This document shows, piece by piece, positions 17,065 through 25,347 of a DNA stretch of 64,000 nucleotides; the first letter of the stretch is position 1; each line of letters begins with the position of its first letter. Position numbers and translations under genes: made by a program. Under the pieces are notes generated by a model. It had not been told where the DNA came from. It saw only the letters and a program-made list of their open reading frames with translations, and made no database searches. The DNA lies in assembly GCF_008704715.1 (NCBI RefSeq), contig NZ_CP023689.1, positions 1,488,001-1,552,000 on the forward strand, in the 5' to 3' direction. This DNA is from Streptomyces chartreusis (GTDB taxonomy: Bacteria; Actinomycetota; Actinomycetes; Streptomycetales; Streptomycetaceae).

Positions 17065-18420
17065 CTACGCCCCGCGCGCCTTGCGTGCCGCCCGGGCGAG
17101 GTCCATGTCGGTCGTCTCCGGGGCGAGGAACTGCGAGACGAGACCGCCGAGCGCGAGCACCCCGGCGCCGATCAGCAGGACGAACTCCGCGCCGAACCGG
17201 TCCAGGCCCATCGGCAGCAGGAAGGTGCCGATGGCCGCGCCGACCCGGCTCATCGCGGTGGCGAAGCCGACGCCGGTGGTGCGCAGGGAGGTCGGGAAGA
17301 CCTCCAGCGGGTAGATGGCGGTGAGTGCGCTGGAGGCGGCGTTGAGGAAGATGAAGAACAGGAAGCCGCCGACGATGACCGGGGTGGACGTGGGCCACAG
17401 CGCGACCAGCGCCAGGGCGCCCGCGGTGATCCAGAACGGCGGGATGAGCAGCCTGCGCCGGCCGATCCGGTCCACGACGAGACAGCCCGCCGTCACGCCC
17501 GCCACCGCGGTGAAGGAGTAGACGAGCAGCGCCGCGACGGCGTTGTCGCCCATGTTCAGGGCCTCGAAGACCTGCGTCCAGAACGTGCCGATGGCGAAGT
17601 ACGGCAGGACGAGCGCCGCCCAGAAGACGCTGGCGAACACCGTGCTGCGCAGGTGCCGTCGGCTGAACAGCGCCCGGAACCCCTCTCGCGCGGGCGCCTG
17701 GGACTCGTCGAGCTCGGCGTCGATGTCCACCTCGATGCCGTACTTCTCGATCAGCGCCTCGGCCTCCTCGCGGCGCCCCCTGCTCAGCAGCCAGCGTGCC
17801 GACTCCGGTATGCCGCCGCGCAGTGCGACGCACACCACGGCGATGACCGCGCTGCTGGCCAGGGACCACCGCCAGCCGCCGTCGACGTCCGCGAACAGCG
17901 CGCCGACGACCGTGGCCAGCGCGTAGCCGACGTACCAGCTGATCTCCAGGCTGGCCAGCAGCCGGCCGCGGCCCTGCCGGGGCGCGTACTCGGAAAGCAG
18001 CGGGGCGCCGATGGCGTACTCGCCTCCGATCGCGACGCCCATCAGCAGACGGATGAGGAAGAGCTGGGTGCCGTCGGTGACGAAGAACTGCAGGACCGAG
18101 CCGATCAGGAAGATCAGCATGTCGACGAGGAACACCGGGCGGCGGCCGAAGCGGTCGGCGAGCCGGCCGAAGAGGGGGCCGCCGATGAAGATGCCGATCA
18201 GCGGGGAGGCGCCGACCAGGCCCTGCATGAACGTGGAGAGATGGAGGTCGGTGGTCAGCGCGGCCATCGCCATGCCGATGCCGCCGATGATGTAGCCGTC
18301 GATGCCCTGCCCGATCTGGGTGGCGAGCTTCAACTTGGTGTGCAGACGGCGGCGTTCGCGGTGCAGGCCGGGCACTTCGGGTGTGCTGGGCTGGTGCTGG
18401 GTCGCAGGCGTCATTGCCAT
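17065..18420 (-). CDS. MFS transporter, sugar-porter family
   Basis: 451 residues, 12 predicted transmembrane helices. Sugar-porter signatures are present: GRLADRFGRRPV after TM2, PESARWLLSRGR at the central loop, VDRIGRRRLL after TM8 and PLEVFPTSLRTTGVG near TM10. It probably imports the sugar acid or other substrate degraded by the neighbouring enzymes. ATG at 18420 has AAGGA upstream. It is 50 bp downstream of the aldehyde dehydrogenase gene on the same strand, so likely co-transcribed under the IclR regulator. Confidence 0.88.
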   Translation of the reverse strand: MAMTPATQHQPSTPEVPGLHRERRRLHTKLKLATQIGQGIDGYIIGGIGMAMAALTTDLHLSTFMQGLVGASPLIGIFIGGPLFGRLADRFGRRPVFLVDMLIFLIGSVLQFFVTDGTQLFLIRLLMGVAIGGEYAIGAPLLSEYAPRQGRGRLLASLEISWYVGYALATVVGALFADVDGGWRWSLASSAVIAVVCVALRGGIPESARWLLSRGRREEAEALIEKYGIEVDIDAELDESQAPAREGFRALFSRRHLRSTVFASVFWAALVLPYFAIGTFWTQVFEALNMGDNAVAALLVYSFTAVAGVTAGCLVVDRIGRRRLLIPPFWITAGALALVALWPTSTPVIVGGFLFFIFLNAASSALTAIYPLEVFPTSLRTTGVGFATAMSRVGAAIGTFLLPMGLDRFGAEFVLLIGAGVLALGGLVSQFLAPETTDMDLARAARKARGA

Positions 18421-18470
18421 GGGCGGTCCTTGTCGTGAGCGGAGGGAGGGGAGCTGGGTGCGGGGGAAGG

Positions 18471-19946
18471 TCAGTCGGTCCAGTCCAGGGCGATGTACTG
18501 CGTCTCCAGGAAGGCTTCGATGCCTTCGCGGCCGCCCTCCCTGCCCAGGCCGGACTGCTTGACGCCGCCGAAGGGGGCGGCCGGGTCGGACAGCAGGCCG
18601 CGGTTGACGCCGACCATGCCGGCCTCCAGACGTTCGGCGATGCGCAGCGCACGGCCGACGTCGCGGGAGTAGACGTACGAGGCCAGGCCGTGGACGGTGG
18701 CGTTGGCGCGGGCGAGCATCTCGTTCTCGTCGGTGAAGGTGGTGAGCGGCGCGACCGGTCCGAAGACCTCCTCGTGCAGGATCCGGGCGTCGTCGGGGAC
18801 GTCGACGAGGACGGTCGCGGGGTGGAAGTGGCCGGGCCCGTCGGGTGTGCCGCCCCGCGCGGCGATCCGTGCTCCGCGGGCGACGGCGTCGTCGACGAGC
18901 GAGCGGATCTTGTCGACGGCCCCCTCGTTGATCACCGGTCCGAGGGTGACGCCGTCCTCCAGGCCGGGTCCGACGCGTACGGCGGCCATGGCGGCGCCGA
19001 ACTTCTCCGTGAACTCGGCGGCGACGTCGGCGTGGACGTAGAACCGGTTGGCGGCGATGCAGACCTCGCCGCCGCCGCGCATCTTCGCGTCCATCGCCCC
19101 GCGCACGGCCGCGTCCACGTCGGCGTCCGCGCAGACGACGAAGGGGGCATTGCCGCCGAGCTCCATGGTGACGTTGACGACGTTCGCGGCGGCCTGCTCC
19201 AGGAGCACCTTGCCGGTGGCGGTGGAGCCGGTGAAGGAGAACTTGCGGACCCGTTCGTCGCCGAGCCAGGCCGAGACGACCTCGGGGGCGCGGTCGGTGG
19301 GCAGGACGTTCAACAGGCCGTCCGGCAGGCCGGCTTCGGCGAGCAGCGCGGCGACCGCGAGGGCGGTGAGCGGGGTCTCCGGGGCGGGCTTGAGCAGGAC
19401 GGGGCAGCCGGCCGCGAGGGCCGGGGCGATCTTGCGGGTGGCCATGGCGGCCGGGAAGTTCCAGGGGGTGACGAAGGCGGTGACGCCGACGGGGTGTTTG
19501 CGTACGACGTGGCGGTAGCCGCCGGCCGGGGCGTCCCCGAAGGCGGAGCCGACGCGGACGGCCTCCTCGGCGAACCAGCGGAAGAACTCGGCGGCGTAGC
19601 CGACCTCGGCCGCCGCGTCCCGGTACGCCTTGCCGTTCTCCAGGACGATGAGCCGGGCGAGGGTGTCGGTGTGCTCCCGCATGAGCGCGAAGGTGTCGTG
19701 CAGGATCTCCGAACGGCGCCGGGGCGGTGTCGAGCGCCAGCCGGCCGCGGCCGAGTGCGCGGCGTCGATCGCCGCGCGGGCGTCGTCCGGTCCCGCCGAG
19801 GAGACGTGGCGGATGAGGTCGCCGGTGGCCGGGTCGTGGACGGGGTAGGTCCGTCCGTCGGCGGCCGCGAGCCATCGGCCGCCGAGGAACACATCGCCTT
19901 CCGCTGGTGGCGCCTTGGCCAGGAGGTCGATGCCGGCGAGGTTCAT
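18471..19946 (-). CDS. NAD(P)-dependent aldehyde dehydrogenase (succinate-semialdehyde type)
   Basis: 491 residues, full-length ALDH superfamily. Catalytic features are VTPWNFP and KPAPETPLTAL (cofactor binding), FTGSTATGK, the general-base Glu in MELGGNAP and the nucleophile Cys in GGEVCIAANRF; the C-terminal PFGGVKQSGLGREGG is typical of succinate-semialdehyde or 2,5-dioxovalerate dehydrogenases. 2,5-dioxovalerate (alpha-ketoglutarate semialdehyde) is a common end product of sugar-acid dehydration, which fits the cluster. A 17-bp palindrome lies about 105 bp upstream. It is the second ALDH of this cluster, on the opposite strand from the first. Confidence 0.88.
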   Translation of the reverse strand: MNLAGIDLLAKAPPAEGDVFLGGRWLAAADGRTYPVHDPATGDLIRHVSSAGPDDARAAIDAAHSAAAGWRSTPPRRRSEILHDTFALMREHTDTLARLIVLENGKAYRDAAAEVGYAAEFFRWFAEEAVRVGSAFGDAPAGGYRHVVRKHPVGVTAFVTPWNFPAAMATRKIAPALAAGCPVLLKPAPETPLTALAVAALLAEAGLPDGLLNVLPTDRAPEVVSAWLGDERVRKFSFTGSTATGKVLLEQAAANVVNVTMELGGNAPFVVCADADVDAAVRGAMDAKMRGGGEVCIAANRFYVHADVAAEFTEKFGAAMAAVRVGPGLEDGVTLGPVINEGAVDKIRSLVDDAVARGARIAARGGTPDGPGHFHPATVLVDVPDDARILHEEVFGPVAPLTTFTDENEMLARANATVHGLASYVYSRDVGRALRIAERLEAGMVGVNRGLLSDPAAPFGGVKQSGLGREGGREGIEAFLETQYIALDWTD

Positions 19947-20049
19947 GAGCTGCTCTTTTCTCCGTTTCGGACGGGGCTCGTCCGATGCGCGGTGAATTTA
20001 CGAGCGCGTCATGGGGCCGACAAGGCAACTCCGGCGGATCGAAACGGGG

Positions 20050-20066
20050 GTTGCTCTGAGGGCAAC
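20050..20066. promoter_or_regulatory. Candidate IclR operator, site A
   Basis: GTTG-CTCTGAGGG-CAAC, a 17-bp interrupted palindrome upstream of the aldehyde dehydrogenase gene. GGCAACTC is repeated at 20024-20031. Site B on the other side of the IclR gene, read on the minus strand, shares GTTGCTCT at the left, CAAC at the right and the same 17-bp length. Confidence 0.5.
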
Positions 20067-20094
20067 TCGCCGATCATGTGCGGGTGTACGTGGG

Positions 20095-20883
20095 TCAGGT
20101 GAGCCGGGCCCGCAGCAACGGAGTGCGCCGGGGCTCCCAGCCCAGCAGCGACGACACCCTTGCCGCCGCCCGGGCCGTCGTACGGCCCGCCTCGTCGAGA
20201 CGCTCGCCGAGCCGGGCCTTGGGGGCGGAGATGTTGATGGCCGCGACGACCCGGCCCCGGAAGTCGCGCACCGGGGCGGACACGCCGACCAGGCCCTCCT
20301 CGAACTCCTCGCTGACACGGGCGTAGCCCTGCCGCCGGGCGTCCTGGATGAGGGTCCACAGGTCCTGCACGGGCATCTCACCGGTCGTGCCGAAGCGGAC
20401 GTACAGCTCGTCGGGCGTGGCGTCGGCCAGCAGGACGCGCCCCGCGGACAGCCGCCAGGCGGGCACACCGCGTCCCTCCCAGCCGTGGACGCGGAAGGAG
20501 TGCCCGGAGACCGACAGCAGGGTGAGGACCTCGCGGTCGCTGAGGACGCACAGGTGGCTGGTCTCCTCCAGATCCGCGGACAGGGTGTGCATGACGGGTT
20601 CGGCCACGCGCACCAGACGGCTCTCGGAGGTGCGGGCCACCAGGGAGAACAGCCGCCAGCCCAGGCGGTACTCCAGGGTGTCGGGGTCGCGCTCCACGAT
20701 GCCCTCGGCGGCGAGGGCCTTCAGGGCCCGGGAGACCTGGGTCTTCTCGCGGCCGACCAGCTGTGCGAGGCGTACGACGCCGAGGCCGCCGGCGTTCTGC
20801 GCCTCGTCGGAGGCGAGCGCCTCCAGCAGGTCTATGTCACGGCGCAGGCCGTGTCCGCGGGAGGCCGAGGAGGAGTCGGTCAC
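20095..20883 (-). CDS. IclR-family transcriptional regulator
   Basis: 262 residues. A winged-helix N-terminus (about 15-80: LAQLVGREKTQVSRALKALAAEGIVERDP) is followed by the IclR effector-binding domain (SHLCVLSDREVLTLLSVSG, GYARVSEEFEEGLVGVSAPVRD, VVAAINISAP). IclR proteins usually control catabolic operons for aromatic or sugar acids. GTG at 20883 is the start. It sits between the two arms of the cluster, divergent from fae. Related palindromes lie on both sides of it, suggesting it controls both arms and itself. Confidence 0.9.
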   Translation of the reverse strand: MTDSSSASRGHGLRRDIDLLEALASDEAQNAGGLGVVRLAQLVGREKTQVSRALKALAAEGIVERDPDTLEYRLGWRLFSLVARTSESRLVRVAEPVMHTLSADLEETSHLCVLSDREVLTLLSVSGHSFRVHGWEGRGVPAWRLSAGRVLLADATPDELYVRFGTTGEMPVQDLWTLIQDARRQGYARVSEEFEEGLVGVSAPVRDFRGRVVAAINISAPKARLGERLDEAGRTTARAAARVSSLLGWEPRRTPLLRARLT

Positions 20884-20936
20884 GGGGTCATCGTATGCGC
20901 GCTCACCGGCAAAGGAACCCCCAGGTCAGGGCGGAA

Positions 20937-20953
20937 GTTGTCAGGAGAGCAAC
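20937..20953. promoter_or_regulatory. Candidate IclR operator, site B
   Basis: GTTG-TCAGGAGAG-CAAC, in the 230-bp divergent intergenic region between the IclR gene and fae. Its reverse complement, GTTGCTCTCCTGACAAC, agrees with site A over the first eight and last four bases. Confidence 0.5.
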
Positions 20954-21113
20954 CGGCATTTCGATTCCCGCGGGCGCCTTGCGACGGGGTGGCGGCGGAC
21001 CTAGATTCGCCGCATCGGGCCGGATGAACTGCGAGGTATGCGAGCTTTGCTCCCGCCTCGCCTGATCCCCCGGTCCGCCGCCGCTTCCCGGTCCCGGAGA
21101 TCCAGGAGATTCC

Positions 21114-21653
21114 ATGCCTTCGCCCTTTGCCCCGACCGCGCTCATCGGCGAGTCCTTCGTCGGTGAGGGCGCCGACGCCGCGCACACGAACATCGTGATC
21201 GGACGCAAGGGCGGCCCCGTCGAGACCGCCTGGGCGACGGCGCTGGCCACCCCTAGCGCCGGGCACGTGCCGTTCATGACGGTCGTGCGGCCGTCCGTGC
21301 CGGTGAAGCCGCTGACCCTGTTCGTGGCCAAGGCCGCCGCGGAGGGCGAGCTGCACCAGCGGGCCACCTGGGGTGCCGCGCAGGCCGGCCTCGCGCAGGG
21401 GGTCGCGGACGCGGTCGACGACGGGCTGATCCCGGCCGAGGAGGCCGACGACCTGCTGATCATCGCCGCGGTGTGGGTCAACCCGGCGGTCGGCGACCTG
21501 GACGCCTCCTTCCGCAACCAGCGCGCCGCCGCGTACGGCGCTCTGCGGGCCGCCGTGACCGGCACGCCCACCGTCTTCGACGTACAGGCCGCCGCCAAGG
21601 AGGGCCCGGCCAACCCCTTCTACACGCCGACCGCCGAGGTGCTCGCCCGATGA
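21114..21653 (+). CDS. Formaldehyde-activating enzyme (Fae) family protein
   Basis: 179 residues matching the Fae family (PF08714) along its whole length: GESFVGEGADAAHTNIVIG, VPFMTVVRPSVPVKPLTLFV, GAAQAGLAQGVADAV and the N-P-x-V strand. The residue equivalent to the catalytic His of Methylorubrum Fae appears retained (His24 in ADAAH). Classical Fae condenses formaldehyde with tetrahydromethanopterin, a cofactor streptomycetes are not known to make, so the substrate here is probably different. ATG at 21114 has AGGAG 6 bp upstream. It is the first gene of a tightly coupled operon and overlaps the next start by ATGA. Confidence 0.85.
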   Translation: MPSPFAPTALIGESFVGEGADAAHTNIVIGRKGGPVETAWATALATPSAGHVPFMTVVRPSVPVKPLTLFVAKAAAEGELHQRATWGAAQAGLAQGVADAVDDGLIPAEEADDLLIIAAVWVNPAVGDLDASFRNQRAAAYGALRAAVTGTPTVFDVQAAAKEGPANPFYTPTAEVLAR

Positions 21654-22762
21654 AGATCACCGACATCACCCTTGACCGGCTGCGCCTGGAGCTGGACCCC
21701 CCGTTCCGCGCCGCCTGGGACCCGGAGCCGCGCCGTACCTTCGACGCGACGATCGTGCGCGTCCACACCGACGAGGGCGTCACCGGCATCGGCTCCGGCG
21801 ACCTCATGGACGGCTTCGAGACGTACAAGCACCTGTTCGTCGGCGAGGACCCCCTCGACATCACCCGGCACGTCAGGGCCATCGAGACCGCCAACTTCCA
21901 CGGCGCCCACTACTGGCCGCTGGAGGCAGCGCTGTGGGACGTCATCGGCAAGGTGCACGGCCGCCCGGTGTCGGAGCTGTTCGGCAACGCGGCGAAGAAG
22001 CTGCCCGCGTACGCCTCCTCGGGCGAGCTCAAGTCCCCCGAGGAACGGGTCGCCACCGCGCTGAAGGTGCGCGAGGCCGGTTTCCGGGCGCTGAAGATCC
22101 GGATCGACCGCAATCGTGTCGACGAGGGCGTCGCCGCGGTGCGTGCCGTGCGCGAGGAGCTCGGCGCCGACTTCGAGATCATGGTCGATCTCAACCAGTC
22201 CTGGCGGATGGCGGGCGACACGGCGAACGCGTCCGACCTCGCCAAGACCCGCAGGACCATCGCCCGCCTCGCCGAGCTCGACGTGTTCTGGGTCGAGGAG
22301 CCGCTGCCGTACGCCGATCTTTCCGGCTTCAAGCGGCTGCGCGCCGAGAACCCCGGGGTGCGGATCGCCGCGGGCGAGATGCACCACTCCCCCACTGAGC
22401 TGCTGCGCTACCTCGAGGAGGACGCGCTCGACATCTACCAGATGGACGTGGTGCTGGCGATCGGCATGCAGCGCGCCCGCACCCTGGCCGAGCTCGCCCA
22501 CCTCAAGCACCGCCAGTTCACCCCGCACAGCTGGACCAACGGCATCGGGGTGCTCGCCAACCTGCACGTCGCGGCCGGCGTCGGCGGCGGCCCCTTCTTC
22601 GAGTTCCCCTACGACCCGCCCGGCTGGACCCCCGAGCGCCGCGACTTCATGCTCGCCGAGCCGGTCCGCGTGAACGCCGAGGGCGACCTGGAGATCCCGG
22701 ACAGGCCCGGCCTCGGCGTCGAGCTGGACGAGGACGCGATCGACCGCTGGAGGATCAAGTGA
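21650..22762 (+). CDS. Enolase-superfamily enzyme (mandelate racemase/MLE type)
   Basis: 370 residues with the N-terminal capping domain and C-terminal barrel of the mandelate racemase subgroup. Active-site elements are visible: KxR base motif in LKIRIDR, metal ligands Asp in IMVDLN, Glu in WVEEPLP and Glu in AAGEMHH, and a His in FTPHSW as the second base. It most likely dehydrates or epimerises an acid sugar. The His-containing pattern fits the sugar-acid dehydratase branch, but the exact substrate cannot be read. It is translationally coupled to fae upstream (ATGA) and to the aldehyde dehydrogenase downstream (GTGA). Confidence 0.88.
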   Translation: MKITDITLDRLRLELDPPFRAAWDPEPRRTFDATIVRVHTDEGVTGIGSGDLMDGFETYKHLFVGEDPLDITRHVRAIETANFHGAHYWPLEAALWDVIGKVHGRPVSELFGNAAKKLPAYASSGELKSPEERVATALKVREAGFRALKIRIDRNRVDEGVAAVRAVREELGADFEIMVDLNQSWRMAGDTANASDLAKTRRTIARLAELDVFWVEEPLPYADLSGFKRLRAENPGVRIAAGEMHHSPTELLRYLEEDALDIYQMDVVLAIGMQRARTLAELAHLKHRQFTPHSWTNGIGVLANLHVAAGVGGGPFFEFPYDPPGWTPERRDFMLAEPVRVNAEGDLEIPDRPGLGVELDEDAIDRWRIK

Positions 22763-24279
22763 CTTACACCATCGAGGAGTTGCTGGCCCGCTCCCACGAC
22801 GAGTGGCTGGCCGCGGCGGCCAAGCTGTCCTTCGAGACACGCCTGTTCATCGACGGCGCCTTCACCGACGCGGCCTCCGGCGACAGCTTCACGAGTGTCT
22901 CGCCACGCGACGGCGCGGTCCTGGCCGAAGTACAGGCGGCAGGTGCCGAGGACGTCGACCGCGCGGTGCGGTCCGCGCGCACCGCGTTCGAGGACGGCCG
23001 CTGGCGCGACCTGGCGCCCAAGGAGCGCAAGCGGATCCTGCTGCGCTGGGCCGGGCTGATCCGGGCGAACGCCGAGGAACTGGCCCTGCTCGACACGCTG
23101 GAGATGGGCAAGCCCATCACCGAGTCGGTGCGCATCGACGTGGACAAGGCCGCCGAGACCATCGCCTGGTACGCCGAGACCCTGGACAAGACCTACGACG
23201 AGGTGGCCCCGACCCCGGGCGACGCGCTGGCGCTGATCACCCGGGAGCCGCTGGGCGTCATCGGCGCGGTCGTGCCGTGGAACTACGCCCTGCTGATCGC
23301 CAGTTGGAAGCTGGGCCCGGCGCTCGCCACCGGCAACAGCGTCGTCCTCAAGCCGGCCGAGCAGACCTCGCTCGCCGCGCTCCGCCTGGCCGCGCTGGCC
23401 ACCGAGTCGGGGCTGCCGGACGGCGTGCTCAACGTGGTCCCCGGGCGGGGCGAGGTCGCGGGCCAGTCCCTCGGCAGGCACCCCGAGGTCGACAAGATCG
23501 CCTTCACCGGCTCGGCGGAGGTGGCCCGGCTCTTCCAGGTGTACGCGGGCGAGTCCAACGGCAAGCAGGTCGCCGTGGAGGCGGGCGGCAAGTCGCCGCA
23601 GCTGGTGCTGGCCGACGCCGATGTCGAGGCCGCCGCGTCCGCCGTGGCGTGGGGCATCTTCTACAACGCGGGGCAGACCTGCAACGCGGGCTCGCGCGTC
23701 GTCGTCCACGCGGCGGTGAGGGAGCAACTCCTGGACGCCGTACGGCGGATCACCGCCGAGACCTTCCGTGTCGGTGACCCGCTCGACCCGGCCACCGTGA
23801 TGGGTCCGATCGTGGACGAGGGCCAACTCGCCAAGATCCTGGGCTACATCGAGCGCGGCAGGCAGGACGGGGCGCGCGTCCTGCTGGGCGGCGGGCGCAC
23901 GCTCACCGAATCCGGCGGCACCTTCGTCGAACCTACGGTGCTGGACGGCGTGGACAACGCGTCCGTCGTCGGCCAGGAGGAGATCTTCGGCCCGGTGCTG
24001 GCGGTCGTGTCGTACGACGGCGACGTCGACGAAGGCGTACGGCTGGCGAACCAGAGCGACTTCGGCCTCGTCGCCTCCGTCTGGACCCGGGACGTGAAGG
24101 TCGCCCACCGCACGGCCAGGCGGCTGCGAGCGGGCACGGTGTGGATCAACACGTTCGATGCCAGCGACGTCATCACCCCCTTCGGCGGCTTCAAGGCCAC
24201 CGGCGCGGGCCGCGACAAGTCCCTGCACGCGCTCGACGCGTACACGGCACTCAAGACCACCTGGATCGACCTGTCCTGA
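22759..24279 (+). CDS. NAD-dependent aldehyde dehydrogenase (PuuC-like)
   Basis: 506 residues, ALDH superfamily, closest in character to gamma-glutamyl-gamma-aminobutyraldehyde or betaine-aldehyde dehydrogenases. Motifs: VVPWNYALLIASWKLGPALA, FTGSAEVARL, general-base Glu in VEAGGKSP (usually ELGGKSP), catalytic Cys in NAGQTCNAGSRV and FGGFKATGAGRDKS. GTG at 22759 overlaps the stop of the enolase-superfamily gene. It would oxidise the aldehyde formed in the pathway. The 77-bp gap to the next gene has no strong terminator. Confidence 0.9.
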   Translation: MTYTIEELLARSHDEWLAAAAKLSFETRLFIDGAFTDAASGDSFTSVSPRDGAVLAEVQAAGAEDVDRAVRSARTAFEDGRWRDLAPKERKRILLRWAGLIRANAEELALLDTLEMGKPITESVRIDVDKAAETIAWYAETLDKTYDEVAPTPGDALALITREPLGVIGAVVPWNYALLIASWKLGPALATGNSVVLKPAEQTSLAALRLAALATESGLPDGVLNVVPGRGEVAGQSLGRHPEVDKIAFTGSAEVARLFQVYAGESNGKQVAVEAGGKSPQLVLADADVEAAASAVAWGIFYNAGQTCNAGSRVVVHAAVREQLLDAVRRITAETFRVGDPLDPATVMGPIVDEGQLAKILGYIERGRQDGARVLLGGGRTLTESGGTFVEPTVLDGVDNASVVGQEEIFGPVLAVVSYDGDVDEGVRLANQSDFGLVASVWTRDVKVAHRTARRLRAGTVWINTFDASDVITPFGGFKATGAGRDKSLHALDAYTALKTTWIDLS

Positions 24280-24356
24280 ACGGCCGGCCCCGGTCCGCCC
24301 GCACATCCCCTTTCACTCACCCATCCCCTTTTCACCGGTACATAGCGAGGACATCG

Positions 24357-25283
24357 ATGAGGATCGGTTTCATCGGCCTGGGCAACATGGGAAGCCACAT
24401 GGCCCGCCATCTGATCCACGCGGGACACCTGGTCACCGTGCACGACTCCCGGCAGGAGGCCGCCGTAGAGCATCTGGCGCTCGGCGCCCGCTGGGCCGAC
24501 ACCCCGGCGGCGTGCGCGACCGACGCCGAACTGCTGATCACGATGCTGCCGAACCCGCGCATCGTCGAGGAGGTGCTGCTGCGCGGCGGCGCCGCCGAGG
24601 CTCTGCCCGAGGGCGCCCTGTGGATCGACATGTCGACGTCCACTCCGGCCGCCGCGGACCGGATCGCCGCCGAGGTGCTGGACCGGCGTGGAGTACGCCG
24701 GCTCGACGCGCCCGTCAGCGGCATGGCGCACGGTGCCGAGGCGGGCCGGCTGCAGATATTCGTCGGCGGGGCCGGGGACGACTTCCGGATGTGCCTGCCC
24801 GTCCTGGAGACCCTGGGCGACCCCGACAAGGTCCTGCACGTGGGCCCGCTCGGCGCCGGCTACACGGTCAAGCTGATGATCAACCTGCTGTGGTTCACCC
24901 ACCTCGTCGCCACGTCCGAGGTGCTGGCCATGGGCACGAAGGCGGGCGTCGACCTGGGCGTCCTGCGCAGCTCGCTGCTCGCCAGCCCGGCCGCCTCGCA
25001 CTTCCTGGAGCACGACGTACTGTCCGTGCTGGTCGAGGGCGACTATGACGACTCCTTCGCGATGGCCCTGGCCTGCAAGGACCTCGGACTCGCCGTCGAC
25101 CTGGGCCGCGATGTGGGTGTGTCCACCGAACTGTCCGCCCTCGTGGAGCAGATCTTCCGCCGCTCCAGGGCCCAGCACGGCGACCTGGCCGGGGAGATGA
25201 GCCCGGTCCGCCTGTACGAGTCCCTGGCCGGCCGGGAGTTCCGCCTCCCACACCCGGAGGAGGCGCTGATCGGCACCGCCTGA
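24357..25283 (+). CDS. 3-hydroxyisobutyrate dehydrogenase-family oxidoreductase
   Basis: 308 residues. The N-terminal Rossmann domain has GFIGLGNMGSHMARHL (GxGxxG) and HDSR at the end of beta2, where the residues suggest NAD rather than NADP. DAPVSGMAHGAEAGRL is the substrate-binding signature, and the catalytic Lys is in GAGYTVKLMINLLWF. The family includes tartronate-semialdehyde reductase and beta-hydroxyacid dehydrogenases. ATG at 24357 follows GCGAGG; the longer upstream frame is non-coding in character. It is the fourth gene of the fae operon. Confidence 0.88.
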   Translation: MRIGFIGLGNMGSHMARHLIHAGHLVTVHDSRQEAAVEHLALGARWADTPAACATDAELLITMLPNPRIVEEVLLRGGAAEALPEGALWIDMSTSTPAAADRIAAEVLDRRGVRRLDAPVSGMAHGAEAGRLQIFVGGAGDDFRMCLPVLETLGDPDKVLHVGPLGAGYTVKLMINLLWFTHLVATSEVLAMGTKAGVDLGVLRSSLLASPAASHFLEHDVLSVLVEGDYDDSFAMALACKDLGLAVDLGRDVGVSTELSALVEQIFRRSRAQHGDLAGEMSPVRLYESLAGREFRLPHPEEALIGTA

Positions 25284-25347
25284 CTCAGGACCGTCACCCC
25301 CTTCCCTCCCGTCTCCCTTCCCGCCGCGTTTCCAGGAGCCGCACGCC

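Noticed and set aside
17065..20028. Very long minus-strand frame of 987 codons
   Set aside because: It joins the sugar porter with an out-of-frame reading of the aldehyde dehydrogenase gene; only the porter part (from 18420) has protein-like composition.
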